Both the position numbers and the translations under genes were made by a program. Source: an uncultured Amylibacter sp. (GTDB lineage Bacteria > Pseudomonadota > Alphaproteobacteria > Rhodobacterales > Rhodobacteraceae). From it: a stretch of DNA of 64,000 nt. Positions 1 through 7,546 of this stretch are shown piece after piece; the stretch's first letter is position 1; every line of letters starts with the position of its first letter. The DNA lies in NCBI GenBank assembly GCA_905181935.1, contig CAJIZV010000003.1:260001-324000 (forward strand), in the 5' to 3' direction. The notes beneath the pieces were generated by a model. That model was not told where the DNA came from, did not search any database, and was given only the letters and a program-made list of their open reading frames with translations.

Positions 1-885
1 TGGAAGTTTTCCAACTACATGGGCTAATTTTAGTGCCTCTAGAAAAGTTGTTAAATTATTAACTTGGATCACGCCTAAACGTGTAAATAGTGCTTTTGCT
101 CCAGCATCGCTTCCAGCAAGCGATGCTGTATGTGAAATAGTTGCAAGTTGGGCTTGATCAGAGGCACCAACCTTCAATGCGATAATTGGTTTTCTCAAGG
201 AATTTGCCTTCATAACTAATTCTTCAAAAGCAGTTACATCATGAATACCTTCTATGTGTAGGCCTAAGGCTGTGACACGGGGATCGTCCAGAATTGTGCT
301 CCCTATATCGGATAAACTGACTTGTGCTTGATTGCCTACCGATGAAATGAAGGCTATTGGTAAACCGCGTTTTTGCATTGTTAGGTTTATAGCAATATTT
401 GATGATTGAGTAATAATTGCAACACCCTTACTTACACGTTCGCCACCATGTTGATCAGGCCACAAAAGTGAACCATCAAGATAATTTATAAACCCATAAC
501 AGTTAGGCCCTAACAATGCCATTTTGCCCGCTGCAATTAATAGCTGATCTTGCAAATCTGCACTTTGTGCATCCTCTGAAATAGCTTCGGAAAATCCACT
601 AGCAAAACAAACTGCACCTTGAGCATTTATTGTATTTAATGACTGAATGACTTTAATTGTAGCGAACCTATTTACACCAATGAAACTTGCATCTGGTCCA
701 TTAGGCAACGCCTCTATGGATGAAAAGCAAGCAATACCTTTTATTGTGGACCGCCTAGGGTGAACCGGCCATATACTGCCTTTAAACCCCATTTTTTGAC
801 ATTGAATTATAACATTTTCACACCAAACTCCACCGCCTATGATGGCGATAGATTTTGGGTATATCATACGTTTGAGGCGGCTCAT
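1..885 (-). CDS. ADP-forming acyl-CoA synthetase, N-terminal part (cut by window edge)
   Basis: Translating the minus strand from ATG at 885 gives 295 residues with no stop, so the 3' end lies beyond the left edge. The N-terminus shows a CoA-binding Rossmann domain (YPKSIAIIGGG), then the succinyl-CoA-synthetase-like flavodoxin domain (LLGPNCYGFIN, ITQSSNIA, SSVGNQA). Near the edge is the phosphohistidine loop SHTASLAGSD. This order is that of ADP-forming acetyl/acyl-CoA synthetases (NDP-forming, reversible: acid + CoA + ATP to acyl-CoA + ADP + Pi). The ATP-grasp domain would follow outside the window. The start codon directly abuts the stop of the acyl-CoA dehydrogenase (TAA-ATG, no gap), so the genes are co-translated. 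Context suggests it activates a carnitine-related acid such as gamma-butyrobetaine; the substrate is inference. Confidence 0.85.
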   Translation of the reverse strand, partial: MSRLKRMIYPKSIAIIGGGVWCENVIIQCQKMGFKGSIWPVHPRRSTIKGIACFSSIEALPNGPDASFIGVNRFATIKVIQSLNTINAQGAVCFASGFSEAISEDAQSADLQDQLLIAAGKMALLGPNCYGFINYLDGSLLWPDQHGGERVSKGVAIITQSSNIAINLTMQKRGLPIAFISSVGNQAQVSLSDIGSTILDDPRVTALGLHIEGIHDVTAFEELVMKANSLRKPIIALKVGASDQAQLATISHTASLAGSDAGAKALFTRLGVIQVNNLTTFLEALKLAHVVGKLP

Positions 886-2046
886 TTATGCCCCCAATGG
901 ACGGAGTAATTCACGGCTGATAATATGGCGCTGAATTTCAGAGGTCCCATCCCAAATGCGCTCTACGCGCGCATCACGCCAGAAGCGTTCAATTGGAAAA
1001 TCATCCATCAGACCCATGCCACCAAAAATCTGCAAGGTTGTGTCGGTTACTTTGGCTAAAGTTTCTGAAGCGAACACCTTTGCGCTCGCAATTTCGCGGT
1101 TAGAAGGCTTACCTTGATCAAGCATCCAAGCAGACTTTAATGTTAATAAATCAGCTGCGTCTATGTCTGTAATCATATCTGCAATTTGAAATCCTACACC
1201 TTGAAATTTTCCAATTGGCTGACCAAATTGTTTACGCTCAGCTGCGTAATTAAGTGCATAGTCAAAACACCGCCGTGCGCGCCCTACACAAAATGCAGCT
1301 ACTGTAATTCGTGTGGCATACAGCCACTCATTCATCACTGCGAAGCCACCATCAATTTTGCCCAGGATAGCTTCTTTTGGAAGGCGGCAATTATCAAAGT
1401 CTAAAATATAATTTTTGTATCCTTTGTGGCTGACAGAATTATAACCTTCACGAACTTCAAAGCCAACTATGCCACGGTCGACAAGAAATGTAGTAATCCG
1501 TTTCTTGGGACCGCGGGCCGTTTCGTCTACACCTGTTGCAACAAATACAATAAAAAAATCAGCATGCTCTGCACCAGAAATAAAATGCTTAGATCCATTT
1601 ATAACCCAATCTGTTCCATCAGAAATTGCACTGCATTTCATGCCTCGCACGTCACTTCCTGCATCTGGTTCTGTCATAGCTAAAGCATCAGTTCGATTGC
1701 CTCTGACTGCGGGCAATAGATAACGTTCAATTTGTTCGCCCTCGCATGCCATCAAAATATTTTGGGGCCGCCCAAAAAAATGCGTCAATGCCATGGACCC
1801 ACGGCCAAGCTCTCGTTCAACTAATGTAAAGTCCAAATGGCTAAGGCCAGCACCACCCACGCTTTCTGGAAAATTACATGCGTAGAAACCAAGATCTATG
1901 ACCTTTGCTTTTATTGATTGTCCTAATTCAATTGGTACATGACCAATTCGCTCAACCTCAGCCTCGTGGGGATAAATTTCTTTTTCTACAAAGTTGCGAA
2001 CAGTTTCGACAATCATTTGTTGTTCTTGGCTTAATCCAAAATCCAT
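886..2046 (-). CDS. acyl-CoA dehydrogenase
   Basis: This 386-residue protein has full family length. It shows the acyl-CoA dehydrogenase signatures: AMTEPDAGSDV (FAD/substrate loop), ERKQFGQPIGKFQ, QIFGGMGLMDD, and the C-terminal IWDGTSEIQRHIISREL. It is a soluble FAD flavoprotein that makes a 2,3-enoyl-CoA and passes electrons to ETF. A glutamate in ERIWDGTSE lies where several family members carry the catalytic base, but I cannot confirm it without alignment. It sits 3 nt after the carnitine dehydrogenase fusion and directly before the acyl-CoA synthetase. Position argues for oxidation of a betainyl-type CoA ester, for example gamma-butyrobetainyl-CoA to crotonobetainyl-CoA. Substrate assignment is inference; the enzyme class is secure. 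Confidence 0.93.
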   Translation of the reverse strand: MDFGLSQEQQMIVETVRNFVEKEIYPHEAEVERIGHVPIELGQSIKAKVIDLGFYACNFPESVGGAGLSHLDFTLVERELGRGSMALTHFFGRPQNILMACEGEQIERYLLPAVRGNRTDALAMTEPDAGSDVRGMKCSAISDGTDWVINGSKHFISGAEHADFFIVFVATGVDETARGPKKRITTFLVDRGIVGFEVREGYNSVSHKGYKNYILDFDNCRLPKEAILGKIDGGFAVMNEWLYATRITVAAFCVGRARRCFDYALNYAAERKQFGQPIGKFQGVGFQIADMITDIDAADLLTLKSAWMLDQGKPSNREIASAKVFASETLAKVTDTTLQIFGGMGLMDDFPIERFWRDARVERIWDGTSEIQRHIISRELLRPLGA

Positions 2047-2049
2047 ATT

Positions 2050-3480
2050 TTAAACTCCTCGGGGGTCTGGCAATTTAGCATGTATTGCCGCAACCATTTC
2101 TAGTTTTTCTAACACATCTGCACGGGGCTCACATGCACGCCTTGTCTCCAGGCTAACGTGAATTAGCATCTGTTCCCCTGATGCCATTAAGGTCCCATTA
2201 TCTAAAAACATTTGGTGGAATAATCGCATTTTTTTACCTTCACCTTGAAGCACAAAAGATTTTACGTGTATAGATGATCCGGCATGTGTTTCAGCTAGAA
2301 ATTTGATTTGAATATCTACAGTAAAATAACTAAGGCCTGACCTGATGTAATCTGCATTTGCACCTACTGTTTGCATTACAATATCAGCGGCATCAGAAAA
2401 AACCTGGCCATAACGACTTTCATTCATATGGCCGTTGTAATCTGTCCAATCAATTGGAATTACACGTTTGATTGTCATTAGTGGTTCTTCAATTATTTCA
2501 GGTAATGCAGGTTTTATATTTGCTTCGTGTGCATTGATTAACGCACCGGCTGCAGTGTCCTGGCCCTTTAGGGCACGCAAAAGTGCAATTAAATTGTTAT
2601 CGCGTAAACGTTCCAAATCTCGGATGGATTTATCGCCAGATTGCACATTCGATTGATCTGCAATTTGTACAATTAATTCATCGGTTAATTCTGGCACATC
2701 CATCAATTTAGTCCATGGCCATTGTAAGCAGGGTCCAAACTGTTCGATGAAGTGTGCCATACCTTCTTCACCACCAGCAATACGATAGGTTTCAAACAAT
2801 CCCATTTGGGCCCATCTTAATCCAAAACCATAACGAATGGCATCATCAATTTCTTGAGTTGTTGCAATGCCGTCTTTTATTAACCACAACCCTTCACGCC
2901 ATACTGCCTCTAAGAACCTGTCAGCAATGTGCGCATCGATTTCTTTTCTCACGTGTAATGGAAACATACCAAGTGAAGTCAAAATTTGTTTGGCGCGGTC
3001 TAAAACCAAAACTGGGTTAGCAGAAGATGGCACCAATTCAACAAGAGGCAACAAATAAACAGGATTAAACGGATGAGCAACAAGCACAGAAGCAGGGCTA
3101 GAGAGGCCCTGTTGAAGTTCCGATGGTTTAAATCCTGATGTGGAAGATCCAATTATTGCATCTTTGGGAGCTGTGGCAACAATTTCTGAAAAAACCTTAT
3201 GTTTTAGGTCTAAGCGTTCAGGAACACTTTCCTGAATCCAAGATGTATCAGTAACTGCTTCCTGTATAGTACTGCAGATTTTAAGTTTACCCTCCTTTGG
3301 AAGAGTGACGTCGTACAACATCGGCAAAGCGTGACGGGCATTTTCTAAAACGGCTGCAATTTTGCGTTCTGCCTGTGTATCAGGGTCATACAAATTGACG
3401 TTCCATCCGTTTAGCAGGAAACGGGCTAGCCATCCCCCACCAATAACCCCGCCACCAATAATTGCTGCTGTTTGTGTCAT
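2050..3480 (-). CDS. cdhA: L-carnitine dehydrogenase / betainyl-CoA thioesterase fusion
   Basis: The 476 residues hold two enzymes. Residues 1-320 are a 3-hydroxyacyl-CoA-dehydrogenase-like NAD enzyme: the dinucleotide fold GGGVIGGG is at 9-16, HPFNP at 136-140, and the helical C-terminal half follows. This is the L-carnitine 3-dehydrogenase type (carnitine to 3-dehydrocarnitine). Residues 335-470 are a hot-dog 4HBT thioesterase with DWTDYNGHMNESRY at 344-357. In Pseudomonas these are separate (cdhA, cdhB), and fused versions are known in other alphaproteobacteria. The thioesterase would release glycine betaine from the betainyl-CoA made by the cleavage enzyme encoded upstream. A Shine-Dalgarno-like GAGGAAATC precedes the ATG. 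The 152-bp gap upstream could hold a separate promoter. Confidence 0.88.
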   Translation of the reverse strand: MTQTAAIIGGGVIGGGWLARFLLNGWNVNLYDPDTQAERKIAAVLENARHALPMLYDVTLPKEGKLKICSTIQEAVTDTSWIQESVPERLDLKHKVFSEIVATAPKDAIIGSSTSGFKPSELQQGLSSPASVLVAHPFNPVYLLPLVELVPSSANPVLVLDRAKQILTSLGMFPLHVRKEIDAHIADRFLEAVWREGLWLIKDGIATTQEIDDAIRYGFGLRWAQMGLFETYRIAGGEEGMAHFIEQFGPCLQWPWTKLMDVPELTDELIVQIADQSNVQSGDKSIRDLERLRDNNLIALLRALKGQDTAAGALINAHEANIKPALPEIIEEPLMTIKRVIPIDWTDYNGHMNESRYGQVFSDAADIVMQTVGANADYIRSGLSYFTVDIQIKFLAETHAGSSIHVKSFVLQGEGKKMRLFHQMFLDNGTLMASGEQMLIHVSLETRRACEPRADVLEKLEMVAAIHAKLPDPRGV

Positions 3481-3632
3481 GATTTCCTCATCTAAATATT
3501 AATTTTTTTAATACTTAATCTATTTCTATTAAGATAATGTACGCCTAAGGTTTAATTTATATTATAAATATAGCTTTTGAATTATTGAATTTATGTCATG
3601 GGCTGTTAAAATTTTTGGGTAGTATTTTTGAA

Positions 3633-4397
3633 CTAAGTAATTGCTTCTGTATGACCATCAACAGCTAATGCCTGGCCGGAAATTTTCGATCCGGCAGGGC
3701 TGTCTAAAAAGTGAACCATATTTGAAATATCGTCGGCGGTTACCCAAGTTTTTAATGATACCGCAGCAACATAATCATCGCGTACTGTTTGTTCGCTAAC
3801 GCCACGCGCTTTGGCTTCGTTTCCAACCACTCGATCCATACGATCACCCTCAACAGCGCCTGGGCAAATGCAATTTACACGAATGCCATCGCTACCCATT
3901 TCCATTGCGAGTGTTTTAGTTAGCCCAACGATGCCCCATTTTGCTACAGCATATGGGCTTCGATAAGGATACCCAAATAGTCCAGCTGTTGATGATAGAA
4001 GTACAATTAACCCAGCTTTTTGTATCCGCATATGTTTTGCTGCCCATCGTACCAATAAAAACGTGCCATCTAATGTTGTAGCAATTGTAGACTTCCATTC
4101 AGAATAATCTAAATCTTCAATTAATGCTGCGGGTCCGCCGATACCAGCAGCTGCAATTACAACATCGACACCACCTAAATAATTGTCACAATTCTCAAAA
4201 AAATCCAACATGTCTGCTTCAATTGTAACATCGGCTTTGACGGCGAGTGCATCTGGATACATTATTTGAAATGCATCTATTGCGATTTTATTAATGTCAC
4301 AGATCGCTACTTTTGCTCCTGCAGCTATATAGCTTTGGGCTATGGTTAGTCCAATCCCTGCGGCTCCCGCGGTTATGACTATACGTTTATTAATCAT
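3633..4397 (-). CDS. SDR family oxidoreductase
   Basis: This is a classical short-chain dehydrogenase of 254 residues. The cofactor motif TAGAAGIG is at 9-16, an NNAG-like AAAG near 82-85, catalytic serines near 135-136, and Y149xxxK153 (YAVAK). The C-terminal SGQALAVDG is typical of the family. It overlaps the upstream cleavage-enzyme gene by 4 nt, so the two are translationally coupled. Its role is not readable. It could reduce acetoacetate to 3-hydroxybutyrate, since acetoacetate-type products arise from dehydrocarnitine cleavage, or act on another hydroxy acid in the same route. Enzyme class is secure; substrate is inference. Confidence 0.9.
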   Translation of the reverse strand: MINKRIVITAGAAGIGLTIAQSYIAAGAKVAICDINKIAIDAFQIMYPDALAVKADVTIEADMLDFFENCDNYLGGVDVVIAAAGIGGPAALIEDLDYSEWKSTIATTLDGTFLLVRWAAKHMRIQKAGLIVLLSSTAGLFGYPYRSPYAVAKWGIVGLTKTLAMEMGSDGIRVNCICPGAVEGDRMDRVVGNEAKARGVSEQTVRDDYVAAVSLKTWVTADDISNMVHFLDSPAGSKISGQALAVDGHTEAIT

Positions 4398-5302
4398 TTC
4401 GGCATACGCTTTGTTAAGCCTAGTTTTTCGCGTACTTCCGTTGGTCCCATTATGGAGCTGCCCATTGCTTCGACGATTGTTACGGCACGTGCAACGAGTG
4501 CTTCGTTTGTGGCTAACTCACCTTTACCTAACCATAAGTTATCCTCTAAGCCCACGCGAACATTACCCCCTGCTAACACTGATGCTGCTACGTATGGCAT
4601 TTCGTTTCGTCCAATAGAAAATGCTGACCAATTCCAGCCATTTGGTACATTGTTAACCATTGCCATAAAGGTATTTAAATCGTTTGGAGCTCCCCAAGGA
4701 ATACCCATACATAGTTGTACAAGTGCAGGGGATTTTAGAATACCTTTTTCCACTAAGTTTTTGGCTAACCATAAGTGGCCAGTATCAAATGCTTCAATTT
4801 CTGGTTTTACGCCTAAGTCCTCCATCATTGAGCCCATAGCTTTTAACATTCCAGGAGTATTGGTCATGACGTAATCAGCTTCAGCAAAATTCATAGTGCC
4901 ACAATCTAATGTGCAAATTTCAGGCAGGCATTCTGCTATATGTGCAACACGCTCTGTGGCGCTTGCCATATCAGTAGTGTTGGATAATGGAAGGGGGCTA
5001 TCAGGGGAGCCAAAAACAATATCACCTCCCATGCCTGCTGTAAGATTTAACACCATATCCACATCAGAAGCACGTATACGATCTGTTACTTCACGATAAA
5101 GTCCTAAATCGCGTGAAGGCACACCTGTTTCAGGATCGCGTACATGACAATGCACAATTGCTGCACCGGCTTGCGCCGCAGCAATTGCACTATTAGCGAT
5201 TTGCTCTGGGCTGCGTGGCACATGATGGCTGCGATCTTGTGAACTCCCTGAGCCTGTAATTGCACAGGTTATAAAAACTTTGGGATTTATTGTTAATGGC
5301 AT
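4394..5302 (-). CDS. cdhC: BKACE-family 3-keto acid cleavage enzyme (dehydrocarnitine type)
   Basis: This 302-residue TIM-barrel protein belongs to the beta-keto acid cleavage enzyme family (DUF849). It carries the metal-binding HCHVRDP segment (His51, His53) and downstream NLTAGMGG, LDCGTMNF and GLEDN motifs. The family condenses a beta-keto acid with acetyl-CoA and splits it. For 3-dehydrocarnitine the products would be betainyl-CoA and acetoacetate. The assignment to dehydrocarnitine rests on the adjacent carnitine dehydrogenase/thioesterase fusion and the divergent CdhR-like regulator, matching the cdhR/cdhCAB arrangement known in Pseudomonas. It is the first gene of the minus-strand operon. 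Confidence 0.88.
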   Translation of the reverse strand: MPLTINPKVFITCAITGSGSSQDRSHHVPRSPEQIANSAIAAAQAGAAIVHCHVRDPETGVPSRDLGLYREVTDRIRASDVDMVLNLTAGMGGDIVFGSPDSPLPLSNTTDMASATERVAHIAECLPEICTLDCGTMNFAEADYVMTNTPGMLKAMGSMMEDLGVKPEIEAFDTGHLWLAKNLVEKGILKSPALVQLCMGIPWGAPNDLNTFMAMVNNVPNGWNWSAFSIGRNEMPYVAASVLAGGNVRVGLEDNLWLGKGELATNEALVARAVTIVEAMGSSIMGPTEVREKLGLTKRMPK

Positions 5303-5376
5303 AATTTTATCCTTTATTATTTATTGAGATGCTAATCATCTTGCATTAGATCTATATGCAGTATTAGACATATATT
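5303..5376. promoter_or_regulatory. divergent promoter/operator region between cdhC-like and cdhR-like genes
   Basis: This 74-bp AT-rich gap separates the divergent regulator and the first gene of the catabolic operon, so promoters in both directions and the regulator's binding site should lie here or overlap the gene starts. An imperfectly spaced inverted repeat, CTAAT-8 nt-ATTAG, is visible around 5331-5348. No convincing -35/-10 pair was picked out. Confidence 0.4.
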
Positions 5377-6327
5377 ATGCATATTTTACCATCACCGCAA
5401 ATAATGCCTATAACTATTGATTTCTTAGTTTACGATAACTTTTCAAATCACTGCATGGCAAATTGCCTGGAGCCATTTCGAGCGGCAAATACTCTAAGTG
5501 CTAACGAAACATATAGATGGAAGTTTGTGACACTTGATGGTGAGCCTATTCAAACGTCTAGCGGATTAAGGTTGATGCCTGATCAAGTATTTGGAAATAC
5601 TAAACGAGGCGATTTCTTATTCGTAATTGCATCTTATGACTTTCGTAAACATGATAGTGTTGCGTCAAGGCGTGCTTTACGTGCAGCCATCAAACGATAT
5701 AAAACGGTTATTGGATTAGATGCTGGGCCATGGTTAATGGCTGGGGCGGGGATCTTAGATGGTTATCATGCTACAGCACATTGGGATATTATTGATGAGT
5801 TTGCAGAAGAGTTTGTAGATATTAATATCGAACGGCAGAAATTCATTTTTGACGGAATGATGGGAACATGTGCTGGAGCAATGGCAGCCTTTGATCTTAG
5901 CCTAGCACTTATTAGAAAAATTAATGGTGTAACGGTTGCTCTAGATGTTGCGTCAATTTTCCTCAGTGGAACTGATACGCCTCAACAATTTATATCTAAT
6001 GCTGTATGTAGAATTCCAATGGTTCAAAAAACATTAGAAATAATGCATGCAAATATTGAAGATACATTAACTATTCCAGATATTGCTTATGATTTAGGAG
6101 TTAGTGCCAAACAGTTACATCGTTTGTTTATTAAAGATTTACAGCAGTCGCCAAGTGGAGTGTATCGAAATATTAGGTTATCGTTTGGGCGTCACCTTTT
6201 GCAGACAACCCAAAAGCCTGTGCAAGAAATAGTTTTAAGATCTGGGTATCAAAACCTCAGTGCATTTTCGCGCGCATTTAAAGTTAGATTTAATCAAACA
6301 CCTAGCCAATATAGAAATCATTTTTAA
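5377..6327 (+). CDS. cdhR: GlxA/CdhR-type transcriptional regulator (GATase1-like + AraC HTH)
   Basis: The 316 residues comprise an N-terminal DJ-1/PfpI-like (class I glutamine amidotransferase-like) domain, about 10-200, containing GTCAGAMAAFDL. A C-terminal AraC-type double helix-turn-helix follows, about 215-316, with DLGVSAKQLHRLF and SGYQNLSAFSRAFKVRF plus the end motif TPSQYR. This architecture is that of GbdR, CdhR, SouR and ArgR, regulators of quaternary amine and arginine catabolism. It is divergent from the cleavage-enzyme operon with a 74-bp gap. Induction by carnitine or a breakdown product is likely. No clear Shine-Dalgarno precedes either candidate ATG (5377 or 5404). The symbol is by analogy. 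Confidence 0.82.
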   Translation: MHILPSPQIMPITIDFLVYDNFSNHCMANCLEPFRAANTLSANETYRWKFVTLDGEPIQTSSGLRLMPDQVFGNTKRGDFLFVIASYDFRKHDSVASRRALRAAIKRYKTVIGLDAGPWLMAGAGILDGYHATAHWDIIDEFAEEFVDINIERQKFIFDGMMGTCAGAMAAFDLSLALIRKINGVTVALDVASIFLSGTDTPQQFISNAVCRIPMVQKTLEIMHANIEDTLTIPDIAYDLGVSAKQLHRLFIKDLQQSPSGVYRNIRLSFGRHLLQTTQKPVQEIVLRSGYQNLSAFSRAFKVRFNQTPSQYRNHF

Positions 6328-6328
6328 G

Positions 6329-7546
6329 CTAACGAAAATCTTTAGGTTTTATATTATAGCGTGCCAATCTGTCATAAAAAGTTTTACGAGGTAATCCTAG
6401 CTCCATTGATGCTAAAGTAGCCTTTCCTTTAGTCCGCCGCAAAGTTTCGCATAATACTAAAGCCTCAAAGCTGTAAAGTTGATCTGCCAAAGTTTTTTCT
6501 TCTTCTTTTGGTATGGATAGGCCAATATCTAAAAGAAAATTACGGGCAAAATTACGAAGTTCTGGTATGTTTGAATTCCAATCTTTTGACATGATTTGCG
6601 CATATATTGATTGAGGAACATTGGGCATATCTAAATCTAAATTCCTAACCAATTGACGCAAAATTTGCTCAAATAATATTGGCAAATCTTTACGTCTTGC
6701 CCGCAGGCTAGGGATTGTTATTTTTACAGGCTCTATCGCATCAAAAAAATCCATGAATTTAGTATCTTTAACTAATTTAGAAATTGGCAAGGTGCTTGAT
6801 GCAAATATGCGCAAATCTGGATTTTTAATTACCATAGTTTTTAAAGTTTTTAAGTCATTAATATTAGCTAAATGTAATGATTTAATTGACAAATTTATAA
6901 TACCTTCAGCCACATTAAGTTCAGATAATGAATTTGCTAATAATTCAAAATTATACCCTTTAAATTTTGCAGTTTTTCTCCCCAATGTATGAAGTGTAAA
7001 AGCTGCAAGTTTTTTGCCAACCCCTTTTTCGCCCGACATGAAAATATGTGATGGCAATGGGCCAAGTTTTCTTAGTAAATTTTGTAAGTTTTTAATGGTA
7101 TCTGATTGTCCTGGAAAATTTAATGCTGCTGCATCATTTCGTTGTATCTCGCGTTCTAACTTACGCTTTTGAAGGACGATATTTCGATAGGCAAAAGCAC
7201 GTTTGATTGTATCTAAAAGTTTATCTCTTGGACAAGGTTTTTCTAGGAAGTCATAAGCGCCACTTTTGATTGCCCGTAATGCCATTGGTACATCAGCTTC
7301 GCCTGTTAACATGATTGTTGGCAAGTCATTATCTACAGACTTCACATAAGCTAAAACGTCAAACCCATCATGTTGAGGCATACGAATATCAGAAATAATA
7401 ATACCTGAAAAATTTGCTCGTATATTACGGCGAGCCTGTCCTAAGCTGCTAGCTGAAATTACACTGATACCCTCTAAATCCAAAGTTTGGGCCAATGACA
7501 TGCGCATTGCATCGTCATCTTCAATTAAAATTACTTGTTTTTTCAT
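6329..7546 (-). CDS. dctD: DctD-like response regulator with degenerate AAA+ domain
   Basis: The receiver domain (about 1-120) has the acidic pocket EDDD and phospho-acceptor Asp53 in SDIRMP. A central NtrC-like domain and a C-terminal Fis HTH (TLASMELGLPRKTFYDRL) follow. The central domain is abnormal. Walker A remains as GEKGVGKK (172-179), but the segment that normally holds the sigma-54-contacting GAFTGA loop is missing. Walker B is replaced (INLSIK where LFLDEI is expected), and the arginine-finger region reads FMDFFDAIE. It should therefore neither hydrolyse ATP nor open sigma-54 promoters, and probably works as a phosphorylation-controlled DNA-binding regulator with sigma-70. I chose the ATG at 7546 (405 aa) because it overlaps the dctB stop as ATGA; an ATG 8 codons upstream is also possible. 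Confidence 0.85.
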   Translation of the reverse strand: MKKQVILIEDDDAMRMSLAQTLDLEGISVISASSLGQARRNIRANFSGIIISDIRMPQHDGFDVLAYVKSVDNDLPTIMLTGEADVPMALRAIKSGAYDFLEKPCPRDKLLDTIKRAFAYRNIVLQKRKLEREIQRNDAAALNFPGQSDTIKNLQNLLRKLGPLPSHIFMSGEKGVGKKLAAFTLHTLGRKTAKFKGYNFELLANSLSELNVAEGIINLSIKSLHLANINDLKTLKTMVIKNPDLRIFASSTLPISKLVKDTKFMDFFDAIEPVKITIPSLRARRKDLPILFEQILRQLVRNLDLDMPNVPQSIYAQIMSKDWNSNIPELRNFARNFLLDIGLSIPKEEEKTLADQLYSFEALVLCETLRRTKGKATLASMELGLPRKTFYDRLARYNIKPKDFR

